From Thalassia testudinum (taxonomy: Eukaryota > Streptophyta > Magnoliopsida > Alismatales > Hydrocharitaceae), in the NCBI GenBank assembly GCA_037157565.1, contig JAZHRO010000046.1, positions 13,056,501-13,120,500 on the forward strand: 64,000 nt of DNA, in the 5' to 3' direction. The position numbers and the translations under genes are program-made. The notes under the pieces were generated by a model. The model had not been told where the DNA came from. It ran no database searches and saw only the letters and a list, made by a program, of their open reading frames with translations. Within the stretch, counting starts at the first letter, position 1. Each line of letters starts with the position of its first letter. This document shows positions 42,979 through 55,097 of the stretch, one piece after another.

Positions 42979-45619
42979 TGATGATGACATCATCATGAGT
43001 TATAACTAGCTTTAATTAGTCATAATCAAGAGATAAACTCTCCTACATAATCGTCGAAGAATAGTAATTCACTGTATATCCATTTTAAGAAGAGTGCATT
43101 AAAATAGGGTTAATTCTATAATTTTAACAGAAGATCATAAATGCAAAATAATCATGGGCTTTCCTAGGGGTTAATCTAACGTCAAATGAACATTAATGAC
43201 TAATAAGAGGGTCCGTGTAGACAGAAACAAGTTTTCTCACACTTTGAGAGTCAAAACAGTACCCGAAACCCTGATTTCAGATCCGCTTAAATAACAGAGG
43301 TATAAAATCCATCTAAACCTTCTAAAATTCATATCAAAATACTTCATGAGGTTTGGTACTTTTGATTTGATTATCTGAACCTATTTTATCCTAGAATAGA
43401 GTCTCAGATGGAAAGTTACTCTAATTTAGGTCTCTACGTAAATGACCTAGTCAAACCAAAATTTGACTTTACCATTAAATTCCTTGGGTCCAAATTAGGT
43501 TTATACCAAAATTTAGGTCCAATCAGAGATTATATTGACTTAGTTTGCATTTTGATCCAGTCTGACTCTTTCTCTCTTATACACGCCCTTAGCTTTTGAA
43601 ATCTTTACAGATAGGTCCCTAAGTTTCTCGTCATCTTTACAAATAGGTCCTTGCCGCCATTAGTGTGAATAGAAGCTTTACCATTGAGATTTGAGCGAGG
43701 ATTTCTACTTGATTCTCAATCAATCAGTCCCAAAATTGAAAGAGAGATTCCTTGAGGAACTCCCTTCCAAATGAGACTGGTCATGAATCCTAATTCCTTC
43801 CCAAAAGCTGATGAGAATGCTTGGAAAGGAAGGGTATCTGTGCGCATGAGATCCTTGAAGCTTGTAAGCTTGGTTTTTAAGCTTGGAGAGCCTCCCAAAG
43901 GTCTATAAAAGGCTCTACATCAAGTTCCTCACCTCCTTAGCTTGGTTTGGGTCGGAAATCCCCCTTCCCCTCTCTCCAGCTTAATTGTCCACAAGCTCTG
44001 ACGAGCTCCTCTGTCTACCCTTTTCGCCGACCGCCACAGACCATAGTCAGCCGATTCTTCCTCCTCAAGTTCGTCTGCGCCTCACCAGCCATAGCGAGGG
44101 CGTCCTCCCCTTCTCGCCGCCGTCCCCCTCACGGAGACTTCGTCTTCCCCATGTCCGGCCATCACACCGGTGTGGGAATCCTCTCCCTTTTCGTCCTATA
44201 ACTAGGTTTAACCTCTTCCTCTTCTCCTCCTTAACCTCTCTAGCCCCTCTCCTTTACCTTTCGACCATCGACAAGCCCTCCACGCCACCGTCTTCCCCAT
44301 GACTGGCCAAGCTCCGGCGAGGCCCCCACAACTCCATAAGCCATCGCTTGCCTCGCCACAACTCCCAAAACGTTCACCGTGCCCTACTGACCAAAACCCC
44401 TCAAGAAATTGAGGGCATTAGGCCACCAAACACCCTACCGAACTCACCCACATTCGCTCACCTTCTTTGAGTCCGTCCGGCCACCACACACACCTATTCA
44501 TCACACGGACACCGCCACCGCACTCCACGTTCACCGGCGATGCTTGTGAACTAGTCTAATTAGGGCTTAGAGCCCGTATTGTGATTCACAGGTCTTCGTC
44601 GTGCTTCACCGTCGCCGCCACCTCATCTGACCACGAACGTAGTCCTCCAGCCACATTTGCCCTTGAATCCACCTCCACGTTGTGTTTAACTCTTCCAGGC
44701 ATCCCTTCAGACCCTTAATTAGACACCACGACCGTGACATCACCTTCAATTTGATGAAGTCTTCTCTTCTGCTGTTGCGTAAAGGAGGGGGGCTAAGATA
44801 GTCCCACCTCATAGATTGAAAAGCAACCATGCACACATAAATTATTTTTGTGCATTGAGCTGTTCGCCCAAACACTGAGGGGTTGGGTCCCTCGTATCCC
44901 TTTCACTCGATAGCACGCCTATGCTACTCGATCACCACCCACGCCGATGACCCTGGACACTGTACATGACCCGGTTACCCGTGTATGGATCCGAATTTGC
45001 CCAGGGTCTGTGAGAGAGAAGAGGAGGATTTATGAGAGAGCGGGGGAGGGTTTTTCTCTCTGTAGCTACGCCCTGTGCGACACTTAAGTCTCTAAAGGAG
45101 GAGGAAAGCTCTGAAGAAGAGAAGGCTTGAAGGAAGAAAGGGAAGGCTCGTGAATTAAGAAGAGAAGCTAAAGAAGGAGAAGAAAGGAATAAGTTGAAGA
45201 AGCCTTGTGCCTGAGGCACTTAAGCCTTGTGAACACTGTGGCATTATTTGAATATTACTATTGAATAATTTAAATACTATAGTTAAGATTGAATTTTGAA
45301 TTGAAATATTGAATGCATTCTTAATTAAGAGAATAAGTGGTGATTCAAATTACCATTGTTTTGATTCTCTTTTCTTTTTGATCCATGATATTGTGAGTTT
45401 CTTTGAATAACAATTTGATCATATTTATTCATTGTATATTTATTATTACTTGTGCTCATTGAATCTAAATGAGACTAATGTTGTGAATTCTATATTTGCT
45501 CCCTGTGTTCGACCTCAGACTCCATCATAGATTCTGAATTATAAATTTATTTGCTTTCGAGCGATTGAGGCTTTGCCACAATGGACACATTTAAATCTCT
45601 CATTCGTACCGCTTTAATA
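42979..45619 (+). repeat. 5' LTR-A of element U
   Basis: Starts TGATGATGACATCATCATG, ends CCGCTTTAATA (TA for CA, as in Q's 5' LTR). TATAAAAG at 43904-43911. Overlapping frames at 43947-44302 and 44606-45219 are GC-rich, lie on both strands and are not kept in the other LTR-A copies. Confidence 0.9.
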
Positions 45620-45622
45620 TTT

Positions 45623-45640
45623 TGGCACCATTGGTGGGGA
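45623..45640 (+). promoter_or_regulatory. Primer-binding site of element U (tRNA-Asp type)
   Basis: TGGCACCATTGGTGGGGA, four mismatches from TGGCGCCGTTGCCGGGGA, placed three bases after the LTR end. Confidence 0.8.
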
Positions 45641-46847
45641 GCAACGCACAATTCACACATTAATCTTATCTTTCTTTATTGTTATCTAAGCATTAAGTTG
45701 CCCTGTTTGATTTGATTGTGATTTTGTGAGGTACATCACGTAGAGATCTTCCATGCAAATCAGCCACTCCAAGGGTAGGTAAACTCTCTCTTCTTCCCTA
45801 ATCAATCTCCTAATCCTTTGGAAGAGAGAAAAAGGAAACAACAATAATTAGGATTCATTTGCCTTATTCTCTAGTAATCATCATTTTTAAAAGGCAAGTT
45901 TCCTGATTTATGAATTCAAAATTGATATCTGATTGAAGTTGAGAAGATTCTGTTTAGAGATCCCTATCCAAATTGCCTGTACCTACTAGGGATTTATGCT
46001 TAATTTCTGATCACCTTGGACTACGCACTTCTTGTTTGAGTCCAAGATGTACATTTAAGATCAAATTAGACTTGAAATAAAGCCAATTAGGATTTCTACT
46101 CTAGGGTTTTGAAGTGTTAGTTCGCACTTGCTTGAATTAAAGGAAATTGACCCTCCCGCATTTGTGTGCTATCCGAACCCTTGCTTGAAAAGATCTAATC
46201 AGAAGAACCCTAAAATCAGTTCTAAATTCACTTGAACGCTAAACTTTGGACCTAATAACCAGAGAGTCAATTCAAGGTGATCTTTGGGTCTTGGCCCATA
46301 TTTCATTCACCTTTTAAGGCAGGTCAGGTGAAGGTAGTCTACTTTGTGGGCCAACCAACCTTCAAATTAGGTCACAAGTTGAATTAACTTCTAATCAAGT
46401 GAAATCCAAGGCACAAACTAGGCTAAAATTGGTAGACTTAAGGTCTCAATTCATATATTCTAGTCTACTTGGAATTGCGGTGACAAGGAAGGTCGGGTGG
46501 GGGAAATCGTGTAACCCGTAAGGATACTTTACCGTGTGGGGTCTTTGCGAGGCTCTTCCTTCCTGGCTGCCCAGGTACTTCTCGGGTGTTGATTTTTTAT
46601 TCAGAGGTATCATCCGCCTCGAAACAAACCTTAGTCATCCAAAAAAGCTTTGGTGTCTTGATTGGGTCCAATTCACATTAAGTCCCTCATCTGTTCTCTA
46701 GAGCACATACACAGGAAAGGTCCCTATGTTTTTGACCTAGAGGCCTCATTAGAATTGATCTTTTTGTGGGATTTTTGATCTGGTCCAATCACTTCAATTT
46801 GAACTTGAGTTTGATTTTACATCTTTATTCACCCATCTGATTTAAAA
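45641..46847 (+). other. 5' untranslated leader of element U
   Basis: Non-coding, 1.2 kb; matches Q's leader (22475-23677, minus) throughout, including GACCCTCCCGCATTTGTGTG and the stretch GGTAGACTTAAGGTCTCAAT. No hairpin as clear as in P or T was noticed. Confidence 0.75.
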
Positions 46848-48393
46848 ATGCAACCTGATAATTTAGGAAGAATTTGTAGGAAACCTGAATTCCAACTGAG
46901 CTTAAAAGAGAAGATGATCGAGGTTGCTTCTAGATATCATAATGAATATTATAGAACCTCTGATCCATCTAGGCACATTCAGGATAATGTGGCAGAAACA
47001 ACATCAATATGAACCTTGCTAGACTGATATTTGAACAAATGATACATGGATCAACCCGGAATGAGCTTCTGTGAAAATATAATGAATTGTGGAGACTACA
47101 TAATATTGGATACATACAATGTCTGTCAAATCCACAACCTTGGGAAAGACACCAAGGTCTTATGGAGAAACATGGGTATATGCTAAATACGTTACACCAA
47201 GCCATTGATCAAAATTACCCATATTAACATTCAGAGATTGATGACACTTTAAAACAACATTGAGGATCAAAATGATCTCTCAGAACCCAGGTTTGAGAAT
47301 AGAGGTTGTTATGGACCCTTAACCTAAATGAATTTAGATTCAAACTTCATAACAATTGATATGCCTGATCTTGATGAGGGTTGGAAGGATCTAATTGCAG
47401 GTGTTTCCGATTCTGAAGCAGCCTTAGAAACCCTTGAAGTTGGTCCATCAAGCCTAGATTCCCCAGACACCTATCAGGATAAACCTAAATCAGAACCTCT
47501 CGAAAATGTAATTCTTGAGCCTTATCCTGTTAAGGTAATTCTTAAGAATGATTCTGACATCCCAATAGAGCCTAAACCAAAATCTAGTGACCTAATACCT
47601 ACCTTTGACCTAGAATCTAAATTCGAGCCTATTTGGGGTGACCAAGAGGCCCAATGTGATGAAAATCAGATTTTTGATCTAGACTATGATTATGGGCCTA
47701 TGTTTAATTATTACACCTCTCCAACCTTCTCAGAGATACAAATTAATTTTTCGGAAGACAAATCAATCTATGATATATGATACAGAAATAGAGGAGTTGG
47801 AAGAGCTGGGATTCAATCGGGCTTATCCTAGGAGCCAAGAACTTGAGCCTATGCCTAATAAGGACACCTTTTCAAGCCGAGAATTTGAGAATAGGTTAGA
47901 TCCAAGTCGGGTTGCTGATTCTACACATCTTGATTCATTTTATGGTGGAAATTCCAATTTGGAATCAGGTTTAGACACTAATCTTTGCAAATTCTCCGAT
48001 GATTTCGAATCATACTCTGATTTCGGAGAACCTTTGTTTCCTGACGATTATGACCCAATTTACAACCTCAGCATCTATGATCCGTTCTTTGATTCTAATG
48101 TTGGGGTCAAAGATTTTGATCTTAAAGAAGCCACACCTTCTGATCTACATACTGAGCCTTCCAAAATCAGATCCCAACCCCAACCTGCCATCGAAATCAA
48201 CTTCTACTCTAATTCACCTATCTTTAATCCGGTTGCATATGATTCTCCTTCATCTATTGATCAAGTTTCGAACATTGATCAGACTAATAATCACTTTCTA
48301 TCATTTTCTGATTTCATTAATACGGTTCTTACATCCTCTACAGTTACTTTTTCTTTTGAGGATCCCTACTCTGATCAGGCTGAACCGATTTAG
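46848..48393 (+). pseudogene. Unrecognised acidic ORF of element U (copy 2)
   Basis: Same protein as in Q (20941-22474) and likewise not recognised. Start ATG 46848 with MQPDNLGRICRKPEFQLSLK. A stop at about 47009 needs a frame change, after which GSTRNELL, YIQCLSNP, WERHQ and LHQAIDQNYPY follow, then a second change near 47220. From 47328 the frame is open: TIDMPDLDEGWKDLIAGV, EVGPSSLDSPD, DLDYDYGPMFNYYTSP. A 7-bp tandem duplication (TATGATA twice, about 47770-47783) shifts the frame; the rest (EELEELGFNRAYPRSQE, DDFESYSDFGEPLFPDDYDP, IYDPFFDS) is open to 48393. Strongly acidic, low in Cys, without transmembrane segment or nucleic-acid motif. Confidence 0.72.
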
Positions 48394-48477
48394 CCAAACC
48401 TCAGATTCTCATTTTCATATCTATTTGAGCCTCAAATTACCTGGTGGACTCTGTACTTTTGATTCACATCTATCAAC

Positions 48478-48888
48478 TCGGGCATTTTGGGAGATAAAAA
48501 AAATGCAATTTTGACCTTAGTTTAGCCGGAAAGACTAGGAAACTCCAACTATTGGAGTTGGAGGAGCTTAGAAATGATGCATATGAGAATGCCAAGATCT
48601 ATAAGGTTAGGGCCAAAGCTCTTCATGACTAGTTAATATTACGCAAGAACTTTGAGCCAAACCAGAAGGTTTAGCTCTTTTATTCTCGACTTAAGCTCTT
48701 TCTTGGCAAGTTTAGGTCCAAATGGAAGTCCATTCATCATTGATTAGATATTCCCAAATGGGGCTATTGCGATTTCTGACCCAAAGACGGGTAACTCCTT
48801 CAATGTCAATGGATGATGTCTAAAATCTTATGTTGACCGTGTTATCCTAGAACCCATCTCGTACAAGGTTGCTTTGACCTTGATCTGA
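48478..48888 (+). pseudogene. Integrase C-terminal tail in element U
   Basis: [11 protein letters not shown], then [25 protein letters not shown]-stop, LRKNFEPNQKV, SRLKLFLGKFRSKW (GPY/F-type region) and FPNGAIAISDPKTGNSFNVN match the last third of the integrases of R, P and V. Six or more stops. Nothing of the catalytic core is present upstream: the ORF of the Q type ends about 80 bp before. This marks the fusion point of the two halves of U. Confidence 0.85.
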
Positions 48889-50277
48889 CTTCTTTAGCTG
48901 GACCCCACCTAGCTGATGGTATTAAACTTGGCATTTGTATAGTCTAACTTAGAACTGACCAGAGCAGCATGGAATATAGGTGATATTTTTCTTATTCTAC
49001 CTTTTTTTATGCCTTTTATTTCCAATGAGAACATTGCATAAACTAGGCATGGGGGGTGGATTCATTTCTAAGTCATAGTGTTAGCTTTATGGATTTCTTG
49101 TAAATTTCCCTAATTTATCCTTTATTATAAAAAGAAAATGAATTAGAAAAAGAAAACTTGAGCATTAGAGCTTTTCAATCTTAGGAAATAATACAATAGA
49201 ACCTGAACACTTAAATCCTTCAGGTCTTCGAGTTTAATCAGCCCAAGTGTCCATTAAAATGTAGACTTCGTTTCTTTAGTCCTTGTCATTCTAAAATTAA
49301 TTTCTAATTAGTTAAATAAGTTGGGGTGATAAGTACAGGACTTATCAACTTGCTCTCTGATTTTAGGGAACTTTAAGTTTGAAGCAGCTACACACTATTT
49401 GCACTAACTCACTTTTCAGCTGTTTTAATGGAAATTGGGTGGCTAATGAACCTTCTAGGGTGGTATGATTAGCAAGTTGTCGTGCGTTTGACACCCCATT
49501 GGTCAGTTGTCTAGAGCCTAGCCACACAACTATTCTCTTTCTGTTGCCTTTAGGTAAATCTTAGATCAGGGAAGTCATCTACTCAAAAAAAATGAAAAGA
49601 AAAAAATGATAAGAAATAGAAAAGAAGAAAAAAAAAATAATCACATTTCACCGTATAAGTATGACTGACAAGTTGTTGTAGGTTTGATGCCCCATTGGCT
49701 AGTTGCTTAGAACTCGACTCACGAAATGCACGTTTAATTCCAAACACTCAGGAAAGAAGTAGGGAAGTAGAATAAGCTAGGGAGATATACACTGGGTTCG
49801 CCCTTATGTTGACCCCACAAAAAATAAAAGTAGGTAGAAAGCTACCGGTCGAACAGAAATACCTTTAGGTTGAAATTCCTCTTAAGATCACATAGGGGCA
49901 TAGAGACCTGAAGTCTGTTCTGATTACCGATTAGTGAGTCTATCACAGTCACAAAAAGATGCTTAGAACATAGAGTTCTTTTTGAGTTTTGGGTGGGTTG
50001 AGTAGTTGTAGAAAGTTGCCCCAAACTCTAAACTCAAAAATTAGAAAAAATAGAAAAGAAAAAGCAAAAAAATGTATTTGCTTTCGAATAAAGAGAAGGC
50101 TTGGGGCAGTCTACATGTTGGTAGACACCTAGGTGCTGTTGAGTCTCTATAGTTCAGGTCTTTAGTAGAAATTTCTTAGTGTTGAAAAGTAATTATTTCC
50201 CAAGTAATTTGACCCTAATTCTTTTATAAATAGCATATAGTTTTGCTAAAGACTAGCAAAAGATATGCATGGGGGTG
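48889..50277 (+). other. 3' untranslated region and polypurine tract of element U (LTR-B type)
   Basis: Matches P and R, not Q or V: CCAATGAGAACATTGCATAA (about 49021), the repeat GATAAGTACAGGACTTATC (49328-49350), hairpin repeats at 49460-49520 and 49659-49720 around an A-rich tract (49585-49640), a second A-rich tract (50040-50075), and the polypurine tract ATGCATGGGGGTG just before 50278. No coding signal. Confidence 0.82.
49460..49720 (+). repeat. Paired hairpin repeat around an A-rich tract (element U)
   Basis: Units at 49460-49520 (GGTATGATTAGCAAGTTGTC to GTTGTCTAGAGC) and 49659-49720 (GTATGACTGACAAGTTGTTG to GTTGCTTAGAAC), with an A-rich tract between. More decayed than in P. Confidence 0.55.
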
Positions 50278-51608
50278 TGATGTGTATACATCTAATTGAC
50301 CTAATTTGTCTATTTATATGTTCCTAGGGTCATAGAAGCTTTATATATTATAAATATTGCATAACAAGCATCATCATGCATTTAGAGTAATTTGTATAAA
50401 TTGTATATTAATTCACCTCTTTTTCTTGCTAGGGGATAAGGCGATTCATTGCAGGACTTCGGATTGAAGATTCAATCGTACGGATCTGATTAGGACGACG
50501 ATCGAAGTCCAACGCCTTTAAGATCGACCCGATCGGACTTCCGTAGCGTCATATGTATTCTGAGGAATATCAATGGCTAGAGGGCAAGGTGATGCAATTT
50601 GAGACCTCAAACGACAAATCCAACCACATGGCTGGGTTCGAATCGACGATCGAAAATCGACATAATCCGACATCAATGGCATCGCTTACTAGCAGAAGAA
50701 AATGAACGGCCCAGATGGTGTCATGTGGCACCATCTAAGCCGCCCACAGCCACCGACCATCATCCACACCATCAGATCTCGACCATTGAATCGAGATTCA
50801 ACAATTGAGAGCACGTGAGCATTTATTCCAAAACTCGACACAAACCTCCCCTCAACGCAGTGGTCGCGTGCCTTACATGCAGCGTGCGACGCACAATCGA
50901 GACCCGCAGAGCGGATTAAATCCGTTAAAGGCGAGCGCAGGTGAAATTCGTCCATCAGATGGGTGATGAACGGCAACGGTGGCAGCGACGTAGCATGCTC
51001 GAATGGCATGCGATTCGCATGCACATGATAACGCGTAAGATGACACACCCTACGCGCATTGTGAAGAGTAGATGAGCGCTGATCACGACCGTCCGATCTC
51101 CATCGGATGGCCTTGATGAGACTTGTCGCGATGATTGGGTGAGCACGCGAACGGCTGAAGATCAGTGACTGCGTGACGTAGCTGCGTGTGGAGCGTCAGA
51201 TTGACGATGAACGGATTTCATTTGAGGTGAGCCTTCAGCGACATGTGGCTACAATGACACTCATAAATGTCACTAAAGGCCTTGCATTCATTTTAAGGCC
51301 TTGGAAAAGACACTTTTACCCCATTCCTACACCTATAAAAGGCCTACCACTCCCACACATTTTATCATCCATTCTCTTCTCTTCTCACCTCCTCCAAAGC
51401 TTTAAGAGTTGGTCCCATACCTGGGACGCTCCACCAGGGCCAAGGTAAAATAATTTTGTCGTTCTCATCCCCTTCGTGGAGTGCCTTGGTTGTCCTCATG
51501 TTCGACCCAGGATTTACCAGAGTATCGGTTAAAATTTATTATTTGGTAGCAGATTTTCTTGCAACCTTGCAACGACTCAGATTTTCCAGACTCAAACTTT
51601 TTGCAACA
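50278..51608 (+). repeat. 3' LTR-B of element U
   Basis: Starts TGATGTGTATACATC, ends TTTTTGCAACA. TATAAAAGG at 51334-51342; a reduced inverted repeat (GACACTCATAAATGTC) at about 51257-51272; a diverged tRNA-like module at 50853-50905. Next to it on the right is a reverse LTR-A without its 3' third. Confidence 0.85.
50853..50905 (+). other. tRNA-like module in U LTR-B
   Basis: CAACGCAGTGGTCGCG (A-box-like, from 50853) and ACAATCGAGACC (B-box-like), 42 nt apart. Weakest sequence match, but spacing is kept. Confidence 0.4.
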
Positions 51609-53235
51609 AAATCTCGCTAATCACCGGCGATCACCTAAAAACACGAAAATGGGCTTTACGCCCCAATTAAATAGTTCAAGACCTTTGCCGAGGAGCGTGG
51701 AATGCAACGATGGTGGTCGGACGATGACTATGTGTGGTGATGGGAGTGGGTGTGTTCAGGGAAGATGGTGGAGTGGTCGCAGTGCCTAATTAGATTAGGG
51801 CTTTTGTTCGTGGAGAAGAGGCAAAGCTTGTGGTGGTGGCGGTTGTGTAGTGCCAGTGCAAGCTCGTTGGAGTTCATGCTGGAGGCGGAGGAGACGGTGG
51901 TGGGGTAGCATGTACAGTTGGTGAAATTGAGAACTAAGGGCAGAGAAGGTGCTAAAGATAGAGAGGGAGAAGTTAGGGAGCTTAGGGGGATGAAGGGAGG
52001 TGTGATGAGTCCAGTGTTGACCGGCCGAACGTGCGGAAGATGATGAACTCCGGTGGGGTAGGCGGTGAGGAAGAAGAGATAGGAGCCCTTGCTGTGGCCG
52101 GCGAGGAGCTAACGAACGTGGGGAAGATGTAGGACCACCTAATTTGATGGTTTGGTGGTCGGAGCAAGAGGAGTGTGTAAGGTTGACAGAGCCAAGTCAA
52201 AGAGTAGCCAGAGAGGAGGAAGAATGAGGTTTTCTGGACTAAACTTGGCTGGGCGACACATTGGAAGTTAGGAGAGCTTATATAGAGGTGTTTTTGACCC
52301 TTAATTTCCTAAAATCCATGAGAGTGTTCGCAAATTAGGTAACTTAGAACCGTGATTTCGCAAGCTTCTGATCAATGCTATAGTCCAAATAGAGCCTCGA
52401 GACATGGCTCTATCGAAAAAGGATCTTCTTGCGATCAATCCATCCAAATTTGGAGGGATTTGATTGACAATATCAAGAGAAATCCTCGATTGAGAGTCGG
52501 CGGTTTGGGTTGGAAGCTTTGTTCAGACTATGAAGAAGGTGATGAGAGAAAAGGCGGTTGGGGCCTTTCTACGAAGTTGACGAGAAAGTTAGGGGCAAAT
52601 CTGTAACAAAACTTGAAACCTAGGTGTTTAGATGTGAGAAATAGGGATTTTAAGGGCATAAATGCAAACTAGGTCAAGATAGACTCTGATTGGGTCCAAA
52701 TTTTGGTGTTAACCTAATTTTAACTCAAGAAATCTAGTGGTGAGCTTGGATTTAAGTTTTGACTACGTTTGACTAGGTAAATTGCATAGAAGTCCAAATC
52801 AAGGCAAATTCCTATCTAAATCTCTGAATTTTGTTAAAATGATTTCAGATGGTCAAAATAAAGGTACTAAGCCTCTTAAAATATTTTTCAATAATTTTTA
52901 AGCAGTTTATATTGAATTTATCTTGATCAGAACCCTTTCAATTTGAATATGGCAGATAATTAGGATTTTCAATGATATTTTAATCCTTAAAATGCGTGAA
53001 ACCTTGATTTAGTTGTTCTAAGCCTAGTTCTTGGTTTTTTAAGTTCATTTGACCTTGAATTAACTCCTTGGTTAATTTGCATTCGTGATGAGATGGTAAA
53101 ATAGCAAAATTAATCCTGTACTTCTCAAATCAGTTCGATACAAAATTACAATCCTCAAACAATCATTAAGGAGAATTTTGACTTTGGATTCTGACTAATT
53201 TCAGTTACTTATGATGAATGATTGTGTTACCATCA
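51609..53235 (-). repeat. Truncated LTR-A, reverse orientation
   Basis: Starts TGATGGTAACACAATC at 53235 (minus strand) and follows the LTR-A order for about 1.6 kb, then ends at 51609 against LTR-B; the last 1 kb of the LTR is missing. It sits in the leader of V about 28 bp before V's gag start. The flank right of 53235 reads CATGA; the other target copy is lost. Frames such as 51982-52200 are shadows of GC-rich sequence. Confidence 0.75.
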
Positions 53236-53262
53236 CATGACTTCACCAACCTATGTTAGTAT
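53236..53262 (+). other. Last bases of the leader of element V
   Basis: Only 27 bp of leader remain between the reverse LTR-A and the gag start. Confidence 0.4.
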
Positions 53263-54170
53263 ATGCAAGGGAGGTCATTAAGACCTGAATTGGTTGGACC
53301 TTGGGAGCCTAACCCAAGGTGGCATAGGTGACTCTTTGCATCACCCCCTTCTTCCTCTTCCCACCCATCTACTCTGTTAGCTGAAATAGCTAATCCTATT
53401 CCAAACCCTTGTCCCAAGGACCAAGATCCGATGGCCCGTTTGGAGGACCAAGTTGCTCCATCTGAGCACCGACATCAACAGAGCATAGATCAGATATTGA
53501 ATACCTTGGATAGAATGCAGCATCCACCACGTGGAGAACAACTGCAAGACTTTTATGATCCGACTACATTGATTATAACACCTCAGGTCTGATTCCTGCA
53601 AGCGGAGATGCATTTGGGCTCAAGCAAAATGAAATAAGTCTGATTCAGACTTATTTCCATGGTCACTCGAATGAGGATCCTTCATGCATATAGAGGATCT
53701 AAGTCGAATCGCTGAAACAGTTCAACCCATAAATGTTGATTTAGGGATTATTCTCATGAAGCTTTTCCCATTCTCACTAAGGGATAAAGGTTCGTACTGG
53801 TTCAAGACCATTGGGAGGCCAATTGGAACCTAGGGAGAATTACGTCAAGAATTCCTTCAAAAGTTCTTCCTAATTGGTCAAACAAATGCGATGAGGTGAG
53901 CAATCACGACTTTTTCCCAAGGACGAGGGGAGAAGTTACATGATGCATGGGGCCGATTTCATGATTTTCTTCGAAAGTGTCCCCACCATGGTGTACCCAG
54001 ATGCCACTTGACTTAGATCTTTTACCATGGTCTAAATGACATACATCGGTATTTGGCCGATGAATCTAGTGGCGGGAACTTCCTCCCTAAAGGCGAGAAC
54101 GCCTTTGAGTTGTTCGAGTCTTAGTAGAGAATTCCATTAATGCCTCCTCCATGAAACAATTCTAGCGAGT
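53263..54170 (+). pseudogene. gag: Gag of element V (LTR-A family)
   Basis: Start at ATG 53263: QGRSLRPELVGPWEPNPR, like the GRRSL start of the other gags. Then DQVAPSEHRHQQSIDQILN, LQDFYDPTTL, LIQTYFHGHSNED, KLFPFSLRDKGSYWFKTIGR, FFLIGQTNAMR, HDAWGRFHDFLRKCPHHGVP and IFYHGLNDIHRYLADESSGG, with about nine stops or frame changes. At about 54170 the sequence passes directly into integrase: the end of gag, protease, RT and RNase H are gone. More similar to P's gag in length and order than to R or T. Confidence 0.85.
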
Positions 54171-55097
54171 AACGAGTTAATGTGTGATGCACATATCTTT
54201 GACATCTGGGGAATTCATTTCATGGGACCCTTTCCAGGATCTAATGGTTTCGAATATATCTTACTCGCTGTTGATTACGTCTCTAAATGGATCGAAGCCA
54301 TCCCCACCAGAATAAGTGACCATAAAGTTCTTCGATTCATTCAGGAGAACATCTTTTCCAGGTTTGGGGTTCCAAAAGCCATCATTAGTGATGGTGAGTC
54401 TCATTTCGCCAATGTATACTTCCAATCCCTGATGAAAAAGTGCAGGATGTTGCATCTTAGCTCGACTCCTTACCACCTCCAGACTAATGGATTGGCAGAA
54501 TTGTTAAATCGGGAGATCAAGAAGATCCTTCAGGGTACTGTTTGGCCTGACAGGAAGGATTGGTCTACCCGCCTTCCAGAAGCCTTGTGGGCCTATAGGA
54601 CCACCCATAAGACCTAGTTAGGCATGTCTCCCTTTAGACTCGTGTACGGGAAGGCATGTCACCTCCCCGTGGAAATGGACCACAAAGCCTACTGGGCAGT
54701 ACGAAAGTGCAATCCAGATCTTGTGAAAGTTGGAATCCATCGTCGGTTGCAATTAAACGAGATTAAGGAACTACATAATGACGCGTACAAGAACTCGCGA
54801 ATCTACAAAGAGCGGGTGAAAGCCTTTCATGACAGACACATTTCAAGAAAATCCTTCCATCCTGGTTAGAAAGTACTACTCTTTAATGCCAAACTCAAGC
54901 TCTTCCCAGGCAAACTTAGATCTAAATGGATTGGACCATTTCTGGTGAGACAAGTATTCGGAAATGGAGCTGTCGAAATTAATGAACTTAGCCAAGATTC
55001 TAAACCTTTTGTTGTGAACGGTCAGAGAATCAAACCGTTCGTCGAACTTACTGACTTAAACTTGGCTGCAGTATCTTTTAATCTCCATTCTCCTTGA
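54171..55097 (+). pseudogene. Integrase core and C-terminus of element V
   Basis: Open for 145 codons from 54180 and 82 from 54624, the best kept integrase here. [20 protein letters not shown] has His in place of the first catalytic Asp (G-I-D-F becomes G-I-H-F). [15 protein letters not shown] keeps the second Asp and [12 protein letters not shown] the Glu. [14 protein letters not shown], [41 protein letters not shown] and LFPGKLRSKWIGPFLV (GPY/F-type) follow, ending in VNGQRIKPF. The zinc finger is missing because of the gag-integrase deletion. Confidence 0.9.

Larger units (their letters stand above)
42979..51608 (+). mobile_element. Element U: chimeric LTR-A / LTR-B retroelement remnant
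   Basis: Order: 5' LTR-A (42979-45619), primer-binding site, leader, unrecognised ORF (46848-48393), integrase C-terminus (48478-48888), LTR-B-type 3' region, LTR-B (50278-51608). The ends do not match: the flanking 5-mers are TGGAA and AAATC, and the host sequences are T integrase on the left and a reverse LTR-A on the right. So this is not one insertion. The simplest reading is a deletion joining the 5' half of a Q-type element to the 3' half of an R-type element, at about 48477. Confidence 0.82.
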
